From Candidatus Rokuibacteriota bacterium (lineage in GTDB: Bacteria; Methylomirabilota; Methylomirabilia; Rokubacteriales; JACPHL01), in contig JACPHL010000292.1 of the NCBI GenBank assembly GCA_016188625.1, positions 1 to 22,013 on the forward strand: 22,013 nucleotides of DNA, given 5' to 3'. Positions 7,842 to 16,554 of this stretch are shown piece after piece. Position numbers and translations under genes: made by a program. Under the pieces are notes generated by a model that worked only from the letters and a program-made list of their open reading frames with translations, was not told the DNA's origin and made no database searches. Positions within the stretch are counted from its first letter, which is position 1. Each line of letters starts with the position of its first letter.

Positions 7842-8833
7842 GGCCCGGCGGGGACACGCTCGCGCTCGCGGGTCTCGGGCTGGGGGTGGCGCTCGTGCCG
7901 CTGGGCGTCACCAGCCAGTACCACCTCAGCATCGGCGTCTTCATCGGCATCCACGCCATCGTCACCATCGGCCTCTGCCTCGTCATGGGCTACGCGGGCC
8001 AGATCTCGCTCGGCCACGCCGCGTTCTACGGGCTCGGCGCGTACGCGTCGGGGCTCCTCACGACCAAGCTCGGCGCGAACCCGTGGGCGGCCATGGCGGG
8101 GGCGATGGCGCTGACCGCGGGGGTCGCCTACGCGCTCGGGCGGCCCATCCTGCGCCTCCGCGGCCACTACCTCGCCATGGCGACCCTGGCGTTCGGGATC
8201 ATCGCCTACCTGGCCTTCGTCGAGTTCACGGAGCTGACCGGCGGGCCCTCCGGACTCGCGGGCATCCCCCGGCTCCGGGTGGGGGGCTTCGTGTTCGACA
8301 CCGACCGGAAGTTCTTCTACCTCACGTGGGGCGGGGTCATCGCGGTCGTGGCCCTCTCGTTGAACGTCGTCAACTCGCGGGTCGGGCGCGCCCTGCGCGC
8401 CATCCACGGGAGCGAGGTGGCGGCCGAGACGCTCGGGGTGGACACCGCGGCGTACAAGCTCAGGGTCTTCACCCTGAGCGCCGTCTACGCCGCGCTGGCC
8501 GGGAGCCTGTACGCCCACTACCTGAGCTTCGTGAGCCCGCCGACCTTCGGCTTCATCGCCTCGGTGGAGTTCGTGGTGATGGCGGCGGTGGGCGGGCTGG
8601 CCAGCGTCTGGGGCGCGCCCTTCGGCGCCGCCACGGTGACCCTGCTGACGGAGGTGATCCGCGACGTGATGCCGCGGCTCCTCGCGTACGCCTCGGGGGA
8701 GCACGAGGTCATCGCCTACGGGCTGCTGCTCATCCTGATCATGATCTTCGTCCCCGAAGGACTCACGGTCGGCGGGCTCCGCGCGCTCCGCCGGCTCGGG
8801 AGGGCGGGGCGCCGTGTCCCCGCCGCTCCTTGA
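7838..8833 (+). CDS. livM: Branched-chain-type ABC transporter permease (LivM-like)
   Basis: This 331-residue protein is the second permease of the pair. It carries the LivM signature GYAGQISLGHAAFYGLGAY (51-69), many hydrophobic segments and the coupling-loop sequence GRALRAIHGSEVAAETLGVD in the middle of the protein. The C-terminus ends after LLLILIMIFVPEGL, as is usual. The start GTG overlaps the livH stop (GTGA). Its last 20 bases overlap the beginning of the livG reading frame, another sign of a single transcript. It would pair with LivH to form the membrane channel. No anomalies were seen. Confidence 0.92.
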   Translation: MRPGGDTLALAGLGLGVALVPLGVTSQYHLSIGVFIGIHAIVTIGLCLVMGYAGQISLGHAAFYGLGAYASGLLTTKLGANPWAAMAGAMALTAGVAYALGRPILRLRGHYLAMATLAFGIIAYLAFVEFTELTGGPSGLAGIPRLRVGGFVFDTDRKFFYLTWGGVIAVVALSLNVVNSRVGRALRAIHGSEVAAETLGVDTAAYKLRVFTLSAVYAALAGSLYAHYLSFVSPPTFGFIASVEFVVMAAVGGLASVWGAPFGAATVTLLTEVIRDVMPRLLAYASGEHEVIAYGLLLILIMIFVPEGLTVGGLRALRRLGRAGRRVPAAP

Positions 8834-9367
8834 GGCGCGCGACGTCCGGAAGGAGTTCGGCGGCGTCGTCGCGGTCGGCGGCGCCAGCCTCCGGGTCTCC
8901 CCGGGGGAGATCCGGGCGATCATCGGCCCCAACGGCGCCGGGAAGACGACCCTCTTCAACCTGATCAGCGGGCTCCTCGCCCTGGACGGCGGCGAGATCC
9001 GCTTCCGCGGGCGCCTCCTGAACGGCCTCCCGCCCGCGGCCCGGGCGATGGAGCCCTCGCTGCTCCTCGTGGACGAGCCCGCGCCCGCGCCCTGGCGATG
9101 GAGCCCTCGCTGCTCCTCGTGGACGAGCCCGCGACCGGCCTGAACCCGGCGGAGGTCGCCCGGCTGTCGGAGCTGATCCGCGCCATCCGCCAGCGCGGGA
9201 CCACCGTCCTGCTCGTCGAGCACCACATGGACCTCGTCATGGGGACCGCCGAGTCGATCCTCGTCCTCAACTACGGGCAGGTGCTGGCCGAGGGGACGCC
9301 CGAGACGGTCCGGAACGACCCCGCGGTCATCGCCGCCTACCTCGGCGCCGAGGACGACGATGCTTGA
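8814..9367 (+). pseudogene. livG: Broken LivG-type ABC transporter ATPase: internal deletion, partial duplication and frameshift
   Basis: The gene begins normally at GTG 8814 (AGGGCGGGG upstream): a LivG N-terminus with Walker A GPNGAGKTT at residues 38-46. After GLPPAARA (residue 78) the sequence jumps directly to MEPSLLLVDEPA, the Walker B region, so the Q-loop, the helical domain and the LSGGQ-type signature are absent. The Walker B segment is then repeated 50 bases later, which shifts the frame; the first frame stops at 9143. The second copy continues in another frame as ATGLNPAEV...LLVEHHMDLVM... to a stop at 9365-9367, the normal LivG C-terminus with its H-loop. The two parts sum to about 167 residues, against about 250 in the family. 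Either the gene is truly inactivated or the assembly is wrong here. livF overlaps its end. Confidence 0.85.
9044..9133 (+). repeat. 40-bp direct repeat at the livG breakpoint
   Basis: Bases 9044-9083 and 9094-9133 are identical over 40 positions (GGCGATGGAG...GAGCCCGCG) and separated by 10 bases. The copy encodes the Walker B segment of LivG. The 10-base spacer plus the second copy reads R-A-L-A-M-E-P in the native frame, so the second copy is in its natural place and the first is the extra, displaced one. The 50-base period is not a multiple of three, so it breaks the frame. Confidence 0.9.
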
Positions 9368-10076
9368 GGTGGCCGACCTCGCCGTGGCCTACGGCGCGAT
9401 CCAGGCCCTCCGGGGCGTGAGCCTCAAGGTGCGGGAGGGCAGCGTGGTCTGCCTCATCGGCGCCAACGGGGCCGGCAAGACCACCATGCTCCGGGCGATC
9501 TCCGGGCTCCTGCCGATCCAGCGGGGACGCATCCGGCTGGAGGGCCGGGACATCACCGGCCTCCCGGCCGAGACGATCGTCCGCCTCGGGATCTCGCACG
9601 TGCCGGAGGGCCGACAGAACTTCACCGCGCTCACCGTGCGCGACAACCTGCTCGTCGGCGCGTACCCGGTCCACCGGCGCGCGGGGCGCGGGGCGATCGA
9701 GGCCGCGATGGCGCGGGTGTACCAGCTCTTCCCGATCCTCCGGGAGCGCCAGCGCCAGCTCGCGGGCAGCCTCTCGGGGGGCGAGCAGCAGATGCTCGCC
9801 ATCGGCCGGGTGCTCATGGCCCGGCCGCGGCTCGTGCTCCTGGACGAGCCGTCCATGGGGCTGGCCCCGGTCCTGGCGCGGGAGATCCTGCGGCGGATCC
9901 GGCAGCTGGCTGGGGAGGGCACCACGGTCCTCCTGGTCGAGCAGAACGCGCGGGCGGCCCTCCGGATCGCCGACTACGGGTACGTCGTGGAGAACGGCCG
10001 GATCGCCCTGGAGGGGAAGGCCCGGGACCTGGCCGAGGACGAGGAGGTCAAGCGCGCCTACCTGGGTCGGGTCTGA
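9360..10076 (+). CDS. livF: Branched-chain-type ABC transporter ATPase (LivF-like)
   Basis: This 238-residue ATPase is complete. Walker A is GANGAGKT (34-41), the Q-loop lies in PEGRQNF (82-88), the signature is LSGGE (138-142) and Walker B is LVLLDEP (158-164). The usual H-loop histidine is a glutamine (LLVEQNA), which is normal for LivF. ATG 9360 overlaps the end of the livG C-terminal frame by 8 bases. In these transporters LivF pairs with LivG as a heterodimer; since livG is broken, the complex would need a LivF homodimer or a LivG from elsewhere in the genome. Confidence 0.92.
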   Translation: MLEVADLAVAYGAIQALRGVSLKVREGSVVCLIGANGAGKTTMLRAISGLLPIQRGRIRLEGRDITGLPAETIVRLGISHVPEGRQNFTALTVRDNLLVGAYPVHRRAGRGAIEAAMARVYQLFPILRERQRQLAGSLSGGEQQMLAIGRVLMARPRLVLLDEPSMGLAPVLAREILRRIRQLAGEGTTVLLVEQNARAALRIADYGYVVENGRIALEGKARDLAEDEEVKRAYLGRV

Positions 10077-10130
10077 GCCCGGAGACCCCGTGTCGCGCGA
10101 CGAGGATCCGCACTTCCCATGGAGGCGGTC

Positions 10131-11453
10131 ATGAACGACGCGCTCGCCACCGCTGTCGCCGTCGAACGAGCGCCGCGCGCCCGGGTCGAGCAGCTCCAGC
10201 TCGAGCGGGTGCGTCGCGTCATCGCCCTGATCTCGGAGCGGGTGCCGCTGTACCGCGAGCGCCTGGGCCGGGCGGGCGTCCGGGCGGAGGACGTCCGCTC
10301 GCTCGCCGATCTCCGGGGCCTGCCCTTCACGACCAAGGCCGACTTCCGCGACACGTACCCGTTCGGCATGCTCGCGGCCCCGCTGGAGGACGTGGTCCGG
10401 ATCCACGCCTCCTCGGGGACCACCGGCAAGCCGACCGTCGTGGCGTACACGCGGCGGGACCTGGACGTCTGGACGGAGGTGATGGCGCGGACCCTGCTCG
10501 CCGGCGGGGTCGGCCGCGCCGACGTCGTCCACAACGCCTACGGCTACGGCCTCTTCACCGGCGGGCTCGGGTTCCACTACGGGGCGGAACGCCTCGGGGC
10601 CGCCGTCGTCCCGATCTCCGGCGGCCTCACGGAGCGCCAGATCACGGCCCTTCGGGACTTCGGCGCCACCGTGCTCTGCTGCACGCCCTCGTACAGCCTC
10701 CACCTGGCGGAGGAGGCGGGGCTGACCTCGAAGGACCTCAAGCTGCGGGTCGGCTTTTTCGGCGCCGAGCCGTGGACCGAGGGCATGCGCCAGGCGATCG
10801 AGAGCCGCCTCCACCTGATGGCGCTCAACATCTACGGGCTCTCGGAGGTCATCGGGCCGGGGGTGTCGGTGGAGTGCCCCGAGCGCCGGGGGATGCACGT
10901 CGCTGAGGACCACTTCCTGCCCGAGATCGTCGATCCGGTGACGCTTCAGCCCACGCCGCCCGGCCTGACCGGCGAGCTGGTGCTCACGACGCTCACGAAG
11001 GAGGCCCTCCCGCTGCTGCGCTACCGGACCCGGGACCTCACCGCGCTGGACCCCGGCCCCTGCGCGTGCGGCCGCACCTTCGTCCGCATCGGGCGGATCG
11101 TGGGGCGCAGCGACGACATGCTGATCATCCGCGGCGTCAACGTCTACCCCTCCCAGATCGAGCACGCCCTCACGCAGATCCCCGACCTCGAGCCCCACTA
11201 CCTCCTCGTCCTCCGCCGGGAGCGCGCCCTCGACACCATCGAGGTGCGCGTCGAGTGCCGCGCGGAGACGGCGGCCGCGGGCGAGGCGGCCCTGGGCGCC
11301 CTCGCGACCCGGGCGCAGCGCCGGATCCTCGAGGTCGTCGGCCTCACCGCAGAGGTCGCCGTCGTGCCCCCGAAGACGATCGAGCGCAGCGTCGGGAAGG
11401 CCAAGCGGATCCTCGACCTGCGCGCGGAGGGCGAAGGGGCGCGAAACTCCTGA
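10131..11453 (+). CDS. paaK: Phenylacetate-CoA ligase family AMP-forming enzyme (PaaK/PadJ-like)
   Basis: This 440-residue adenylate-forming enzyme has the size of PaaK. The P-loop is ASSGTTGKP (93-101), followed by GAEPWTE (211-217), NIYGLSEV (233-240), HVAEDHFLPEI (256-266) and the RTRD hinge region (299-302). The C-terminal lid has GRSDDMLIIRGVNVYP (325-340) and a lysine-rich end. It activates an aryl acid with ATP and CoA, classically phenylacetate to phenylacetyl-CoA. ATG 10131 is preferred because GGAGG lies six bases upstream; an in-frame ATG at 10119 has no ribosome site. It follows livF by 54 bases without a terminator and probably belongs to the same transcript. The acid actually used (phenylacetate, indoleacetate, benzoate-like) cannot be read from sequence. 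Confidence 0.88.
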   Translation: MNDALATAVAVERAPRARVEQLQLERVRRVIALISERVPLYRERLGRAGVRAEDVRSLADLRGLPFTTKADFRDTYPFGMLAAPLEDVVRIHASSGTTGKPTVVAYTRRDLDVWTEVMARTLLAGGVGRADVVHNAYGYGLFTGGLGFHYGAERLGAAVVPISGGLTERQITALRDFGATVLCCTPSYSLHLAEEAGLTSKDLKLRVGFFGAEPWTEGMRQAIESRLHLMALNIYGLSEVIGPGVSVECPERRGMHVAEDHFLPEIVDPVTLQPTPPGLTGELVLTTLTKEALPLLRYRTRDLTALDPGPCACGRTFVRIGRIVGRSDDMLIIRGVNVYPSQIEHALTQIPDLEPHYLLVLRRERALDTIEVRVECRAETAAAGEAALGALATRAQRRILEVVGLTAEVAVVPPKTIERSVGKAKRILDLRAEGEGARNS

Positions 11454-11467
11454 ATTTCCTGCCAAAC

Positions 11468-11496
11468 TTGACTCGCCTGGCCGGTTCGGCTAATAT
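11468..11496 (+). promoter_or_regulatory. Strong sigma70-type promoter for the alaC-hom-thrC-lysC operon
   Basis: TTGACT (11468-11473, 5 of 6 to consensus) is followed by exactly 17 bases and TAATAT (11491-11496, 4 of 6). Transcription would start near 11503, about 40 bases before the GTG of the aminotransferase. It lies in an 88-base gap after the ligase gene. It marks the border between the catabolic genes and the amino acid operon. Confidence 0.65.
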
Positions 11497-11541
11497 GCCC
11501 TCACCGATCCGCGCGGCGACGCGCTCCCTTGAGGAGGGCGA

Positions 11542-12723
11542 GTGGAAGAGTTCCATCGGATCAAGCGGCTCCCCCCGTACGTCTTCGCCGTCGTCAACGA
11601 CCTCAAGGTCAAGGCCCGGGCGCGCGGCGAGGACATCATCGACCTCGGGATGGGGAACCCCGACCTTCCCACCCCGCGCCACATCGTGGACAAGCTCTGC
11701 GAGGCCGCCCGGAACCCCAGGAACCACCGCTACTCGGCCTCCCGCGGGATCGCCCGCCTCCGGGTCGCCATCACCCGCTGGTACCGGGAACGGCACGGGG
11801 TCGAGCTGGACCCGGAGACCGAGGCGATCGTCACCATCGGGGCCAAGGAGGGGCTCGCCCACCTCGCCCTGGCGGTCCTCGCCCCCGGCGACGGCGCCCT
11901 GGTCCCGAACCCGACCTACCCGATCCACGCCTACTCGGTCGTCCTCGCCGACGGCGACCTCCGCTCGGTCCCCCTGGTCCCGGGGGAGGACTTCTTCGTC
12001 CGCCTCGAGGAGGCGGCGCGGATGAGCTGGCCGAAGGCGCGCCTGCTCCTCCTCTCCTTCCCCCACAACCCCACCACCCAGGTGGTGGACCAGGCCTTCT
12101 TCGAGCGCGTGGTCGCCTTCGCGCGCGAGCACCGCCTCCTCGTCGTCCATGACTTCGCCTACGCCGACCTCTGCTTCGACGGCTACCGCGCCCCCTCCTT
12201 CCTGGAGGTCCCGGGGGCGAAGGAGGTCGGCGTCGAGTTCTTCTCCCTCTCCAAGAGCTACAACATGCCCGGCTGGCGTCTGGCCTTCGCCTGCGGGAAC
12301 CCCCGGGTGATCCACGCCCTCGGCCGGATCAAGTCCTACCTCGACTACGGGGTCTTCCAGCCGGTCCAGATCGCCGCCATCATCGCGCTCGAGGGGGACC
12401 AGGCGTGCGTGGGGGAGACCGTCGAGATCTACCGCCGCCGCCGGGACACCCTGGTCAACGGCCTCGGCCGCCTCGGCTGGCCGGTCGAGAAGCCCAGGGG
12501 GACGATGTTCGTCTGGGCCCCGATCCCGGAGGCCTACCGCGGGATGGGGTCGCTCGAGTTCGCCAAGCTCCTCCTCGCCGAGGCCAAGGTGGCGGTCTCG
12601 CCGGGGATCGGCTTCGGCGAGTTCGGCGAGGGGCACGTCCGCTTCGCGCTGGTCGAGAACGAGCACCGGACCCGCCAGGCCCTCCGCGGGATCCGGGGGC
12701 TCTTCGCGCGGGGGGCGCCGTGA
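11542..12723 (+). CDS. alaC: Class I/II PLP-dependent aminotransferase, AlaC-like
   Basis: This 393-residue aminotransferase closely follows the AlaC pattern at its N-terminus ([17 protein letters not shown], then [14 protein letters not shown] at 28-41). The PLP lysine is K238 in [13 protein letters not shown]176 (PHNPTTQ), D204 and Y207 (HDFAYAD) form the rest of the cofactor site. AlaC makes alanine from pyruvate and glutamate, but close relatives are LL-diaminopimelate or other aminotransferases, and its place beside hom, thrC and lysC leaves a lysine-pathway role possible. GTG 11542 has GAGGAGG directly upstream. The hom gene overlaps its stop (GTGA), so the two are translationally coupled. 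Confidence 0.88.
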   Translation: MEEFHRIKRLPPYVFAVVNDLKVKARARGEDIIDLGMGNPDLPTPRHIVDKLCEAARNPRNHRYSASRGIARLRVAITRWYRERHGVELDPETEAIVTIGAKEGLAHLALAVLAPGDGALVPNPTYPIHAYSVVLADGDLRSVPLVPGEDFFVRLEEAARMSWPKARLLLLSFPHNPTTQVVDQAFFERVVAFAREHRLLVVHDFAYADLCFDGYRAPSFLEVPGAKEVGVEFFSLSKSYNMPGWRLAFACGNPRVIHALGRIKSYLDYGVFQPVQIAAIIALEGDQACVGETVEIYRRRRDTLVNGLGRLGWPVEKPRGTMFVWAPIPEAYRGMGSLEFAKLLLAEAKVAVSPGIGFGEFGEGHVRFALVENEHRTRQALRGIRGLFARGAP

Positions 12724-14027
12724 ACCCCGAGGTCCGGATCGGCCTCCTCGGCCTCGGGACCGTCGGCTCCGGGGTCCTGAAGATCTACCGCGCCAACCGG
12801 GCGGGCCTCGAGGAGAAGGCCGGCTGCCGCCTCACCTTCGCCGCGGTGGCGGACAAGGACCTCACCTCGCCGCGGGCCGGGCTCACCCTGTCCGAGTGGC
12901 CCCTGATTGGGGACGCCGCCAAGGTCCTGAACGACCCGAAGGTCCAGGTGGTCGTGGAGCTGATCGGGGGGCTCGAGCCGGCGCGGAGCTTCATCCTCCG
13001 GGCCCTGGCGAAGGGGAAGCACGTGGTGACGGCGAACAAGGCCCTGGTGGCCACCCACGGCCGGGAACTGTTCGAGGAGGCGCGCCGCCAGGGCGTCCTC
13101 CTCGGCTTCGAGGCGGCGGTGGCCGGGGGCGTCCCCATCATCCGGGCCCTCAAGGACGGCCTGGCGGCCAACCGGATCCTGTCGCTCTACGGGATCGTCA
13201 ACGGGACCTCGAACTACATCCTCTCCAAGATGACCGACGAGGGGCGCGAGGTCGCCGAGGTCCTCCGCGAGGCCCAGGCCAAGGGGTACGCCGAGGCCGA
13301 CCCGACCCTGGACGTGGAGGGGATCGACTCGGCCCACAAGCTCCAGATCCTGGCCTCCCTGGCCTTCCGGACCCCGGTGGACCTGAAGGAGATCCACACC
13401 GAGGGGATCGCCGGGGTCACCGCCCAGGAGATCGCCTACGCCCGCGAGCTGGGCTACCGGATCAAGCTCCTGGCGATCGCCAAGGCCCAGGGGGGCGCCC
13501 TCGAGGTCCGGGTCCACCCCACCATGATCCCGGCCGACGTCCCCCTCGCCGCGGTCTCGGGGGTCTTCAACGCCATCTTCGTCTCCGGGGACGCGGTGGG
13601 CGACCAGATGTTCTACGGGCGCGGGGCCGGGCAGATGCCCACCGCCTCGGCGGTCTGGTCGGACATCATCGAGATCGCCCGCCGGCTGGCCGCCGGGTAC
13701 CCGGCCCTCCCCCAGGACCTCCCCGTCGTGGGCGGCAGCCCCATGCGCCTCAGGCCGATGGAGGAGATCCGCTCGGCCTACTACCTCCGGGTCATGGCCC
13801 TGGATAAGCCGGGGGTGCTCTCCCAGGTCGCCGGGGTCCTGGGGCGGCACGACATCTCCATCGCCTCCGTCATCCAGAAGGGGCGCGAGGAGGCGGCCGC
13901 GGTCCCGGTGGTGATGATGACCCACGAGGCCCGCGAGCGCGACATGCGCGAGGCCCTGGCCGAGATCGACCGCCTCGCCGTCGTGGCCGGCCGCACCGTC
14001 ATGATCCGGGTCGAGGGCGGCGCCTGA
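12720..14027 (+). CDS. hom: Homoserine dehydrogenase
   Basis: This 435-residue enzyme reduces aspartate semialdehyde to homoserine. The NAD(P) motif is GLGTVGSGV (11-19), the catalytic lysine region is TANKALV (104-110), and the substrate segment is [12 protein letters not shown] (160-171) with DSAHKL (203-208, catalytic K207). An ACT domain occupies about 354-435 ([21 protein letters not shown]...), so feedback control by threonine is likely, as in the family. The start is GTG 12720, overlapping the alaC stop. Codons upstream in the same frame are antisense-like and not part of the protein. The length fits the monofunctional ACT-bearing class. Confidence 0.95.
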   Translation: MNPEVRIGLLGLGTVGSGVLKIYRANRAGLEEKAGCRLTFAAVADKDLTSPRAGLTLSEWPLIGDAAKVLNDPKVQVVVELIGGLEPARSFILRALAKGKHVVTANKALVATHGRELFEEARRQGVLLGFEAAVAGGVPIIRALKDGLAANRILSLYGIVNGTSNYILSKMTDEGREVAEVLREAQAKGYAEADPTLDVEGIDSAHKLQILASLAFRTPVDLKEIHTEGIAGVTAQEIAYARELGYRIKLLAIAKAQGGALEVRVHPTMIPADVPLAAVSGVFNAIFVSGDAVGDQMFYGRGAGQMPTASAVWSDIIEIARRLAAGYPALPQDLPVVGGSPMRLRPMEEIRSAYYLRVMALDKPGVLSQVAGVLGRHDISIASVIQKGREEAAAVPVVMMTHEARERDMREALAEIDRLAVVAGRTVMIRVEGGA

Positions 14028-14035
14028 GGGGCACC

Positions 14036-15091
14036 ATGGTTTGGGCTGGCGTCGTCGCCCACTACCGCGCCTTCCTCCCCGTCTCCGATCGCACGCCGAT
14101 CGTGACGCTCCAGGAGGGGTGGACGCCGCTCCTGGAGGCCCCGCGGCTCGCCGAGGCGGTCGGCGAAGGCCTCCGCGTCTTCCTCAAGTGCGAGGGGTTC
14201 AACCCCACCGGCTCCTTCAAGGACCGCGGGATGACGCTGGCGATCTCCAAGGCCCTCGAGGCCGGCTCCCGGGCGGTCCTCTGCGCCTCCACCGGGAACA
14301 CCTCGGCCTCCGCCGCCGCCTACGCCGCCCGGGCCGGGCTCCGCGCCTTCGTCCTCGTCCCCAAGGGCGCCGTCGCCATCGGCAAGCTCTCCCAGGCCCT
14401 GATCCACGGCGCCAGCGTGCTCATGCTGGAGGGGGGGTTCGACGCCGCCCTCGCCATCGTGAAGGCGATCGCCGAGACCCGCCCGGTCACGCTCGTCAAC
14501 TCCATCAACCCCTACCGGCTCGATGGGCAGAAGACCGCGGCCTACGAGGTGGTGGACCAGCTCGGCCAGGCCCCCGACTACCACCTGATCCCCGTGGGCA
14601 ACGCCGGCAACATCACCGCCTACTGGCGCGGCTACCAGGAGTACCACCGGGCCGGGCGGGCCGCCGGCCTCCCCCGGATGGTCGGCTTCCAGGCCGCGGG
14701 GGCGGCGCCGATCGTCGAGAACCGGGTGATCCCGGAGCCGAAGACCGTGGCCACGGCGATCCGGATCGGCAACCCCGCCAACTGGCAGGCGGCGGTGGCC
14801 GCGGTCCGGGAGTCCCAGGGATGGGTCCAGGCGGTGACCGACGAGGAGATCCTCCAGGCCTACCGTCACCTGGCCCGCGAGGAGGGGGTCTTCGTCGAGC
14901 CGGCCTCGGCCGCGGCGGCGGCCGGTCTCCTCAAGGCCGGCAAGGAGGGACGCTTCGAGCCGGGCGCCACGCTGGTCCTCACCCTGACCGGCCACGGCCT
15001 CAAGGACCCGGAGAGCGCCCTCGGCGCCGCCACCCGGCCACCCACGGTCCCGGCCACCCTGGAGGCGGTCCTGGCCGCCATGGGGCTTTGA
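14036..15091 (+). CDS. thrC: Threonine synthase
   Basis: This 351-residue PLP enzyme converts O-phosphohomoserine to threonine. The PLP lysine is K62 in FNPTGSFKDRGM (55-66), and the phosphate-binding loop is seen in PVGNAGNITAYW. The N-terminus LQEGWTPLLEAPRL is the usual threonine synthase opening, and the length matches the short bacterial/archaeal-type ThrC. ATG 14036 has GAGGGGC upstream, 8 bases after the hom stop. A large open frame runs on the opposite strand across this and neighbouring genes but has no domain. Homoserine kinase (thrB), which makes its substrate, is not in the window. Confidence 0.95.
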   Translation: MVWAGVVAHYRAFLPVSDRTPIVTLQEGWTPLLEAPRLAEAVGEGLRVFLKCEGFNPTGSFKDRGMTLAISKALEAGSRAVLCASTGNTSASAAAYAARAGLRAFVLVPKGAVAIGKLSQALIHGASVLMLEGGFDAALAIVKAIAETRPVTLVNSINPYRLDGQKTAAYEVVDQLGQAPDYHLIPVGNAGNITAYWRGYQEYHRAGRAAGLPRMVGFQAAGAAPIVENRVIPEPKTVATAIRIGNPANWQAAVAAVRESQGWVQAVTDEEILQAYRHLAREEGVFVEPASAAAAAGLLKAGKEGRFEPGATLVLTLTGHGLKDPESALGAATRPPTVPATLEAVLAAMGL

Positions 15092-15109
15092 GCGTACAGT
15101 AGGATAGCC

Positions 15110-16342
15110 ATGGCGCTCATCGTCCAGAAGTACGGGGGCAGCTCGGTGGCCGATCCCGAGAAGATCCAGGGGGTCGCCCGGCGGGTCGTCGAGACCGCGG
15201 AGCAGGGCCATCGCGTGGTCGTGGTCGTCTCCGCCATGGGGAAGACCACCGACCAGCTCGTCGGCCTGGCCCAGGCGATCACGCCCTCCCCCGACGCCCG
15301 CGAGCTCGACATGCTCCTGGCCACGGGCGAGCAGGTCTCGAGCGCGCTGCTGGCGATGGCCCTCCAGGCCCGCGGGCGGGCCGCCCGCTCCTTCACGGGC
15401 CACCAGGTGGGGATCCTCACCGACGCCGCCCACACGCGGGCCCGGATCCAGCGGATCGAGACCGAGAAGATCGCCCGCGCCCTCGAGGCGGGGGAGATCG
15501 CGGTCGTGGCCGGGTTTCAGGGGGTGACGGCGGAGGATGACATCACCACCCTCGGCCGCGGCGGCTCGGACCTGACCGCCGTCGCCCTGGCCGGCGCGCT
15601 CGGGGCGGAGGTCTGCGAGATCTACACCGACGTGGACGGGGTCTACACCGCCGACCCGGGGATCGTCCCGGAGGCCCGGAAGCTCGGGCGGATCTCCTAC
15701 GAGGAGATGATGGAGATGGCGAGCCTCGGCGCCAAGGTCCTCCAGGCCCGCTCCGTCGAGTTCGCCAAGAAGCACGGGGTGCCGGTCCACGTGCGGTCGA
15801 GCTTCAAGCCCGACCCCGGGACCCTGGTGACCAGGGAGGATCCAGGCATGGAAGACGCCGTGGTGACGGCCGTCACCCACGATCGGAGCGAGGCGAAGGT
15901 CTCGATCCTCAGGGTCCCGGACCGCCCCGGGATCGCCGCGCAGATCTTCGGGACGGTGGCCGAGCAGGGGATCGTGGTGGACATGATCGTCCAGAACATC
16001 AGCCGCGACGGCTACACCGACATCTCCTTCACCCTGCCGCGCGGCGACCGGGCCAGGGCCGTGGGCGTCCTCGAGGAGGTGGCCCGGCGGATCGAGGCCG
16101 CGGGGGTGACCTACGAGGATCGGATCGCCAAGGTCTCCATGGTGGGGGTGGGGATGCGGAGCCACTCCGGCGTCGCCGCCCGGATGTTCGCCACCCTCGC
16201 CAAGGAGGGGATCAACATCCTGATGATCTCCACCTCGGAGATCAAGATCTCCTGCGTGATCGAGGACAAGTACACCGAGCTGGCGGTCCGCGCCCTCCAC
16301 GAGGCCTTCGGCCTCGGCAAGGAGCGCGGCGGCGGGGAATAG
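15110..16342 (+). CDS. lysC: Aspartate kinase
   Basis: This 410-residue enzyme phosphorylates aspartate, the first step to lysine, threonine and methionine. The N-terminal kinase motif is KYGGSSV (7-13), followed by [12 protein letters not shown] and [14 protein letters not shown] (148-161). Two ACT domains fill the C-terminal ~140 residues ([16 protein letters not shown] and [18 protein letters not shown]), the standard layout for feedback-inhibited aspartokinase. The start ATG lies 18 bases after thrC, with AGGA upstream. It is the last clear enzyme gene of the operon; the next step, aspartate semialdehyde dehydrogenase (asd), is not present. Confidence 0.95.
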   Translation: MALIVQKYGGSSVADPEKIQGVARRVVETAEQGHRVVVVVSAMGKTTDQLVGLAQAITPSPDARELDMLLATGEQVSSALLAMALQARGRAARSFTGHQVGILTDAAHTRARIQRIETEKIARALEAGEIAVVAGFQGVTAEDDITTLGRGGSDLTAVALAGALGAEVCEIYTDVDGVYTADPGIVPEARKLGRISYEEMMEMASLGAKVLQARSVEFAKKHGVPVHVRSSFKPDPGTLVTREDPGMEDAVVTAVTHDRSEAKVSILRVPDRPGIAAQIFGTVAEQGIVVDMIVQNISRDGYTDISFTLPRGDRARAVGVLEEVARRIEAAGVTYEDRIAKVSMVGVGMRSHSGVAARMFATLAKEGINILMISTSEIKISCVIEDKYTELAVRALHEAFGLGKERGGGE

Positions 16343-16375
16343 CGTCGGCACCGGCCGGGCTGACATGACGAGCGC

Positions 16376-16504
16376 TTGACCCTCCGGGAGCTCCTGACCC
16401 GCCTCCTCCACCTTCGCCTCTGGTACGGCCTCTACGCCCTCGGGATGCTCGTCCTCATCCTCGTCTGGGTCTACCTCCTCCTCGCCTTCGTCCTCTCCTT
16501 CTGA
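16376..16504 (+). CDS. Possible small single-span membrane protein
   Basis: A TTG-started frame of 42 codons follows lysC by 33 bases. It encodes a short basic amphipathic start (MTLRELLTRLLHLRLW) and one strong hydrophobic stretch (about 17-42, YGLYALGMLVLILVWVYLLLAFVLSF). Nearly all codons end in C or G, many of them CTC and GTC, like the true genes here. A stop codon at 16361-16363 fixes the upstream limit, so no longer version exists. Against it: TTG start, weak ribosome site, and CTC/GTC-rich DNA reads as hydrophobic by chance. No family is recognised. Confidence 0.4.
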   Translation: MTLRELLTRLLHLRLWYGLYALGMLVLILVWVYLLLAFVLSF

Positions 16505-16554
16505 CGATCCACCAAGCCGCCTCCGGGATCTCCGGCAGCGGGCCCGGCACCGCG

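Noticed and set aside
8814-9143. Reading the first livG frame as a complete small ATPase of 109 residues
   Set aside because: The end after the repeat is frameshifted sequence, and the signature motif needed for function is missing.
9327-11465. 712-codon open frame on the minus strand
   Set aside because: It is antisense to livF and paaK, with no recognisable motif.
13781-16411. 876-codon open frame on the minus strand
   Set aside because: It lies opposite hom, thrC and lysC, has low-complexity composition (Gly, Asp, Leu, Arg, His) and no domain; it is a by-product of high GC.
16505-16554. A bidirectional terminator between the converging amino acid operon and the kinase
   Set aside because: GC-rich stretches can pair weakly, but there is no T-run on either strand.
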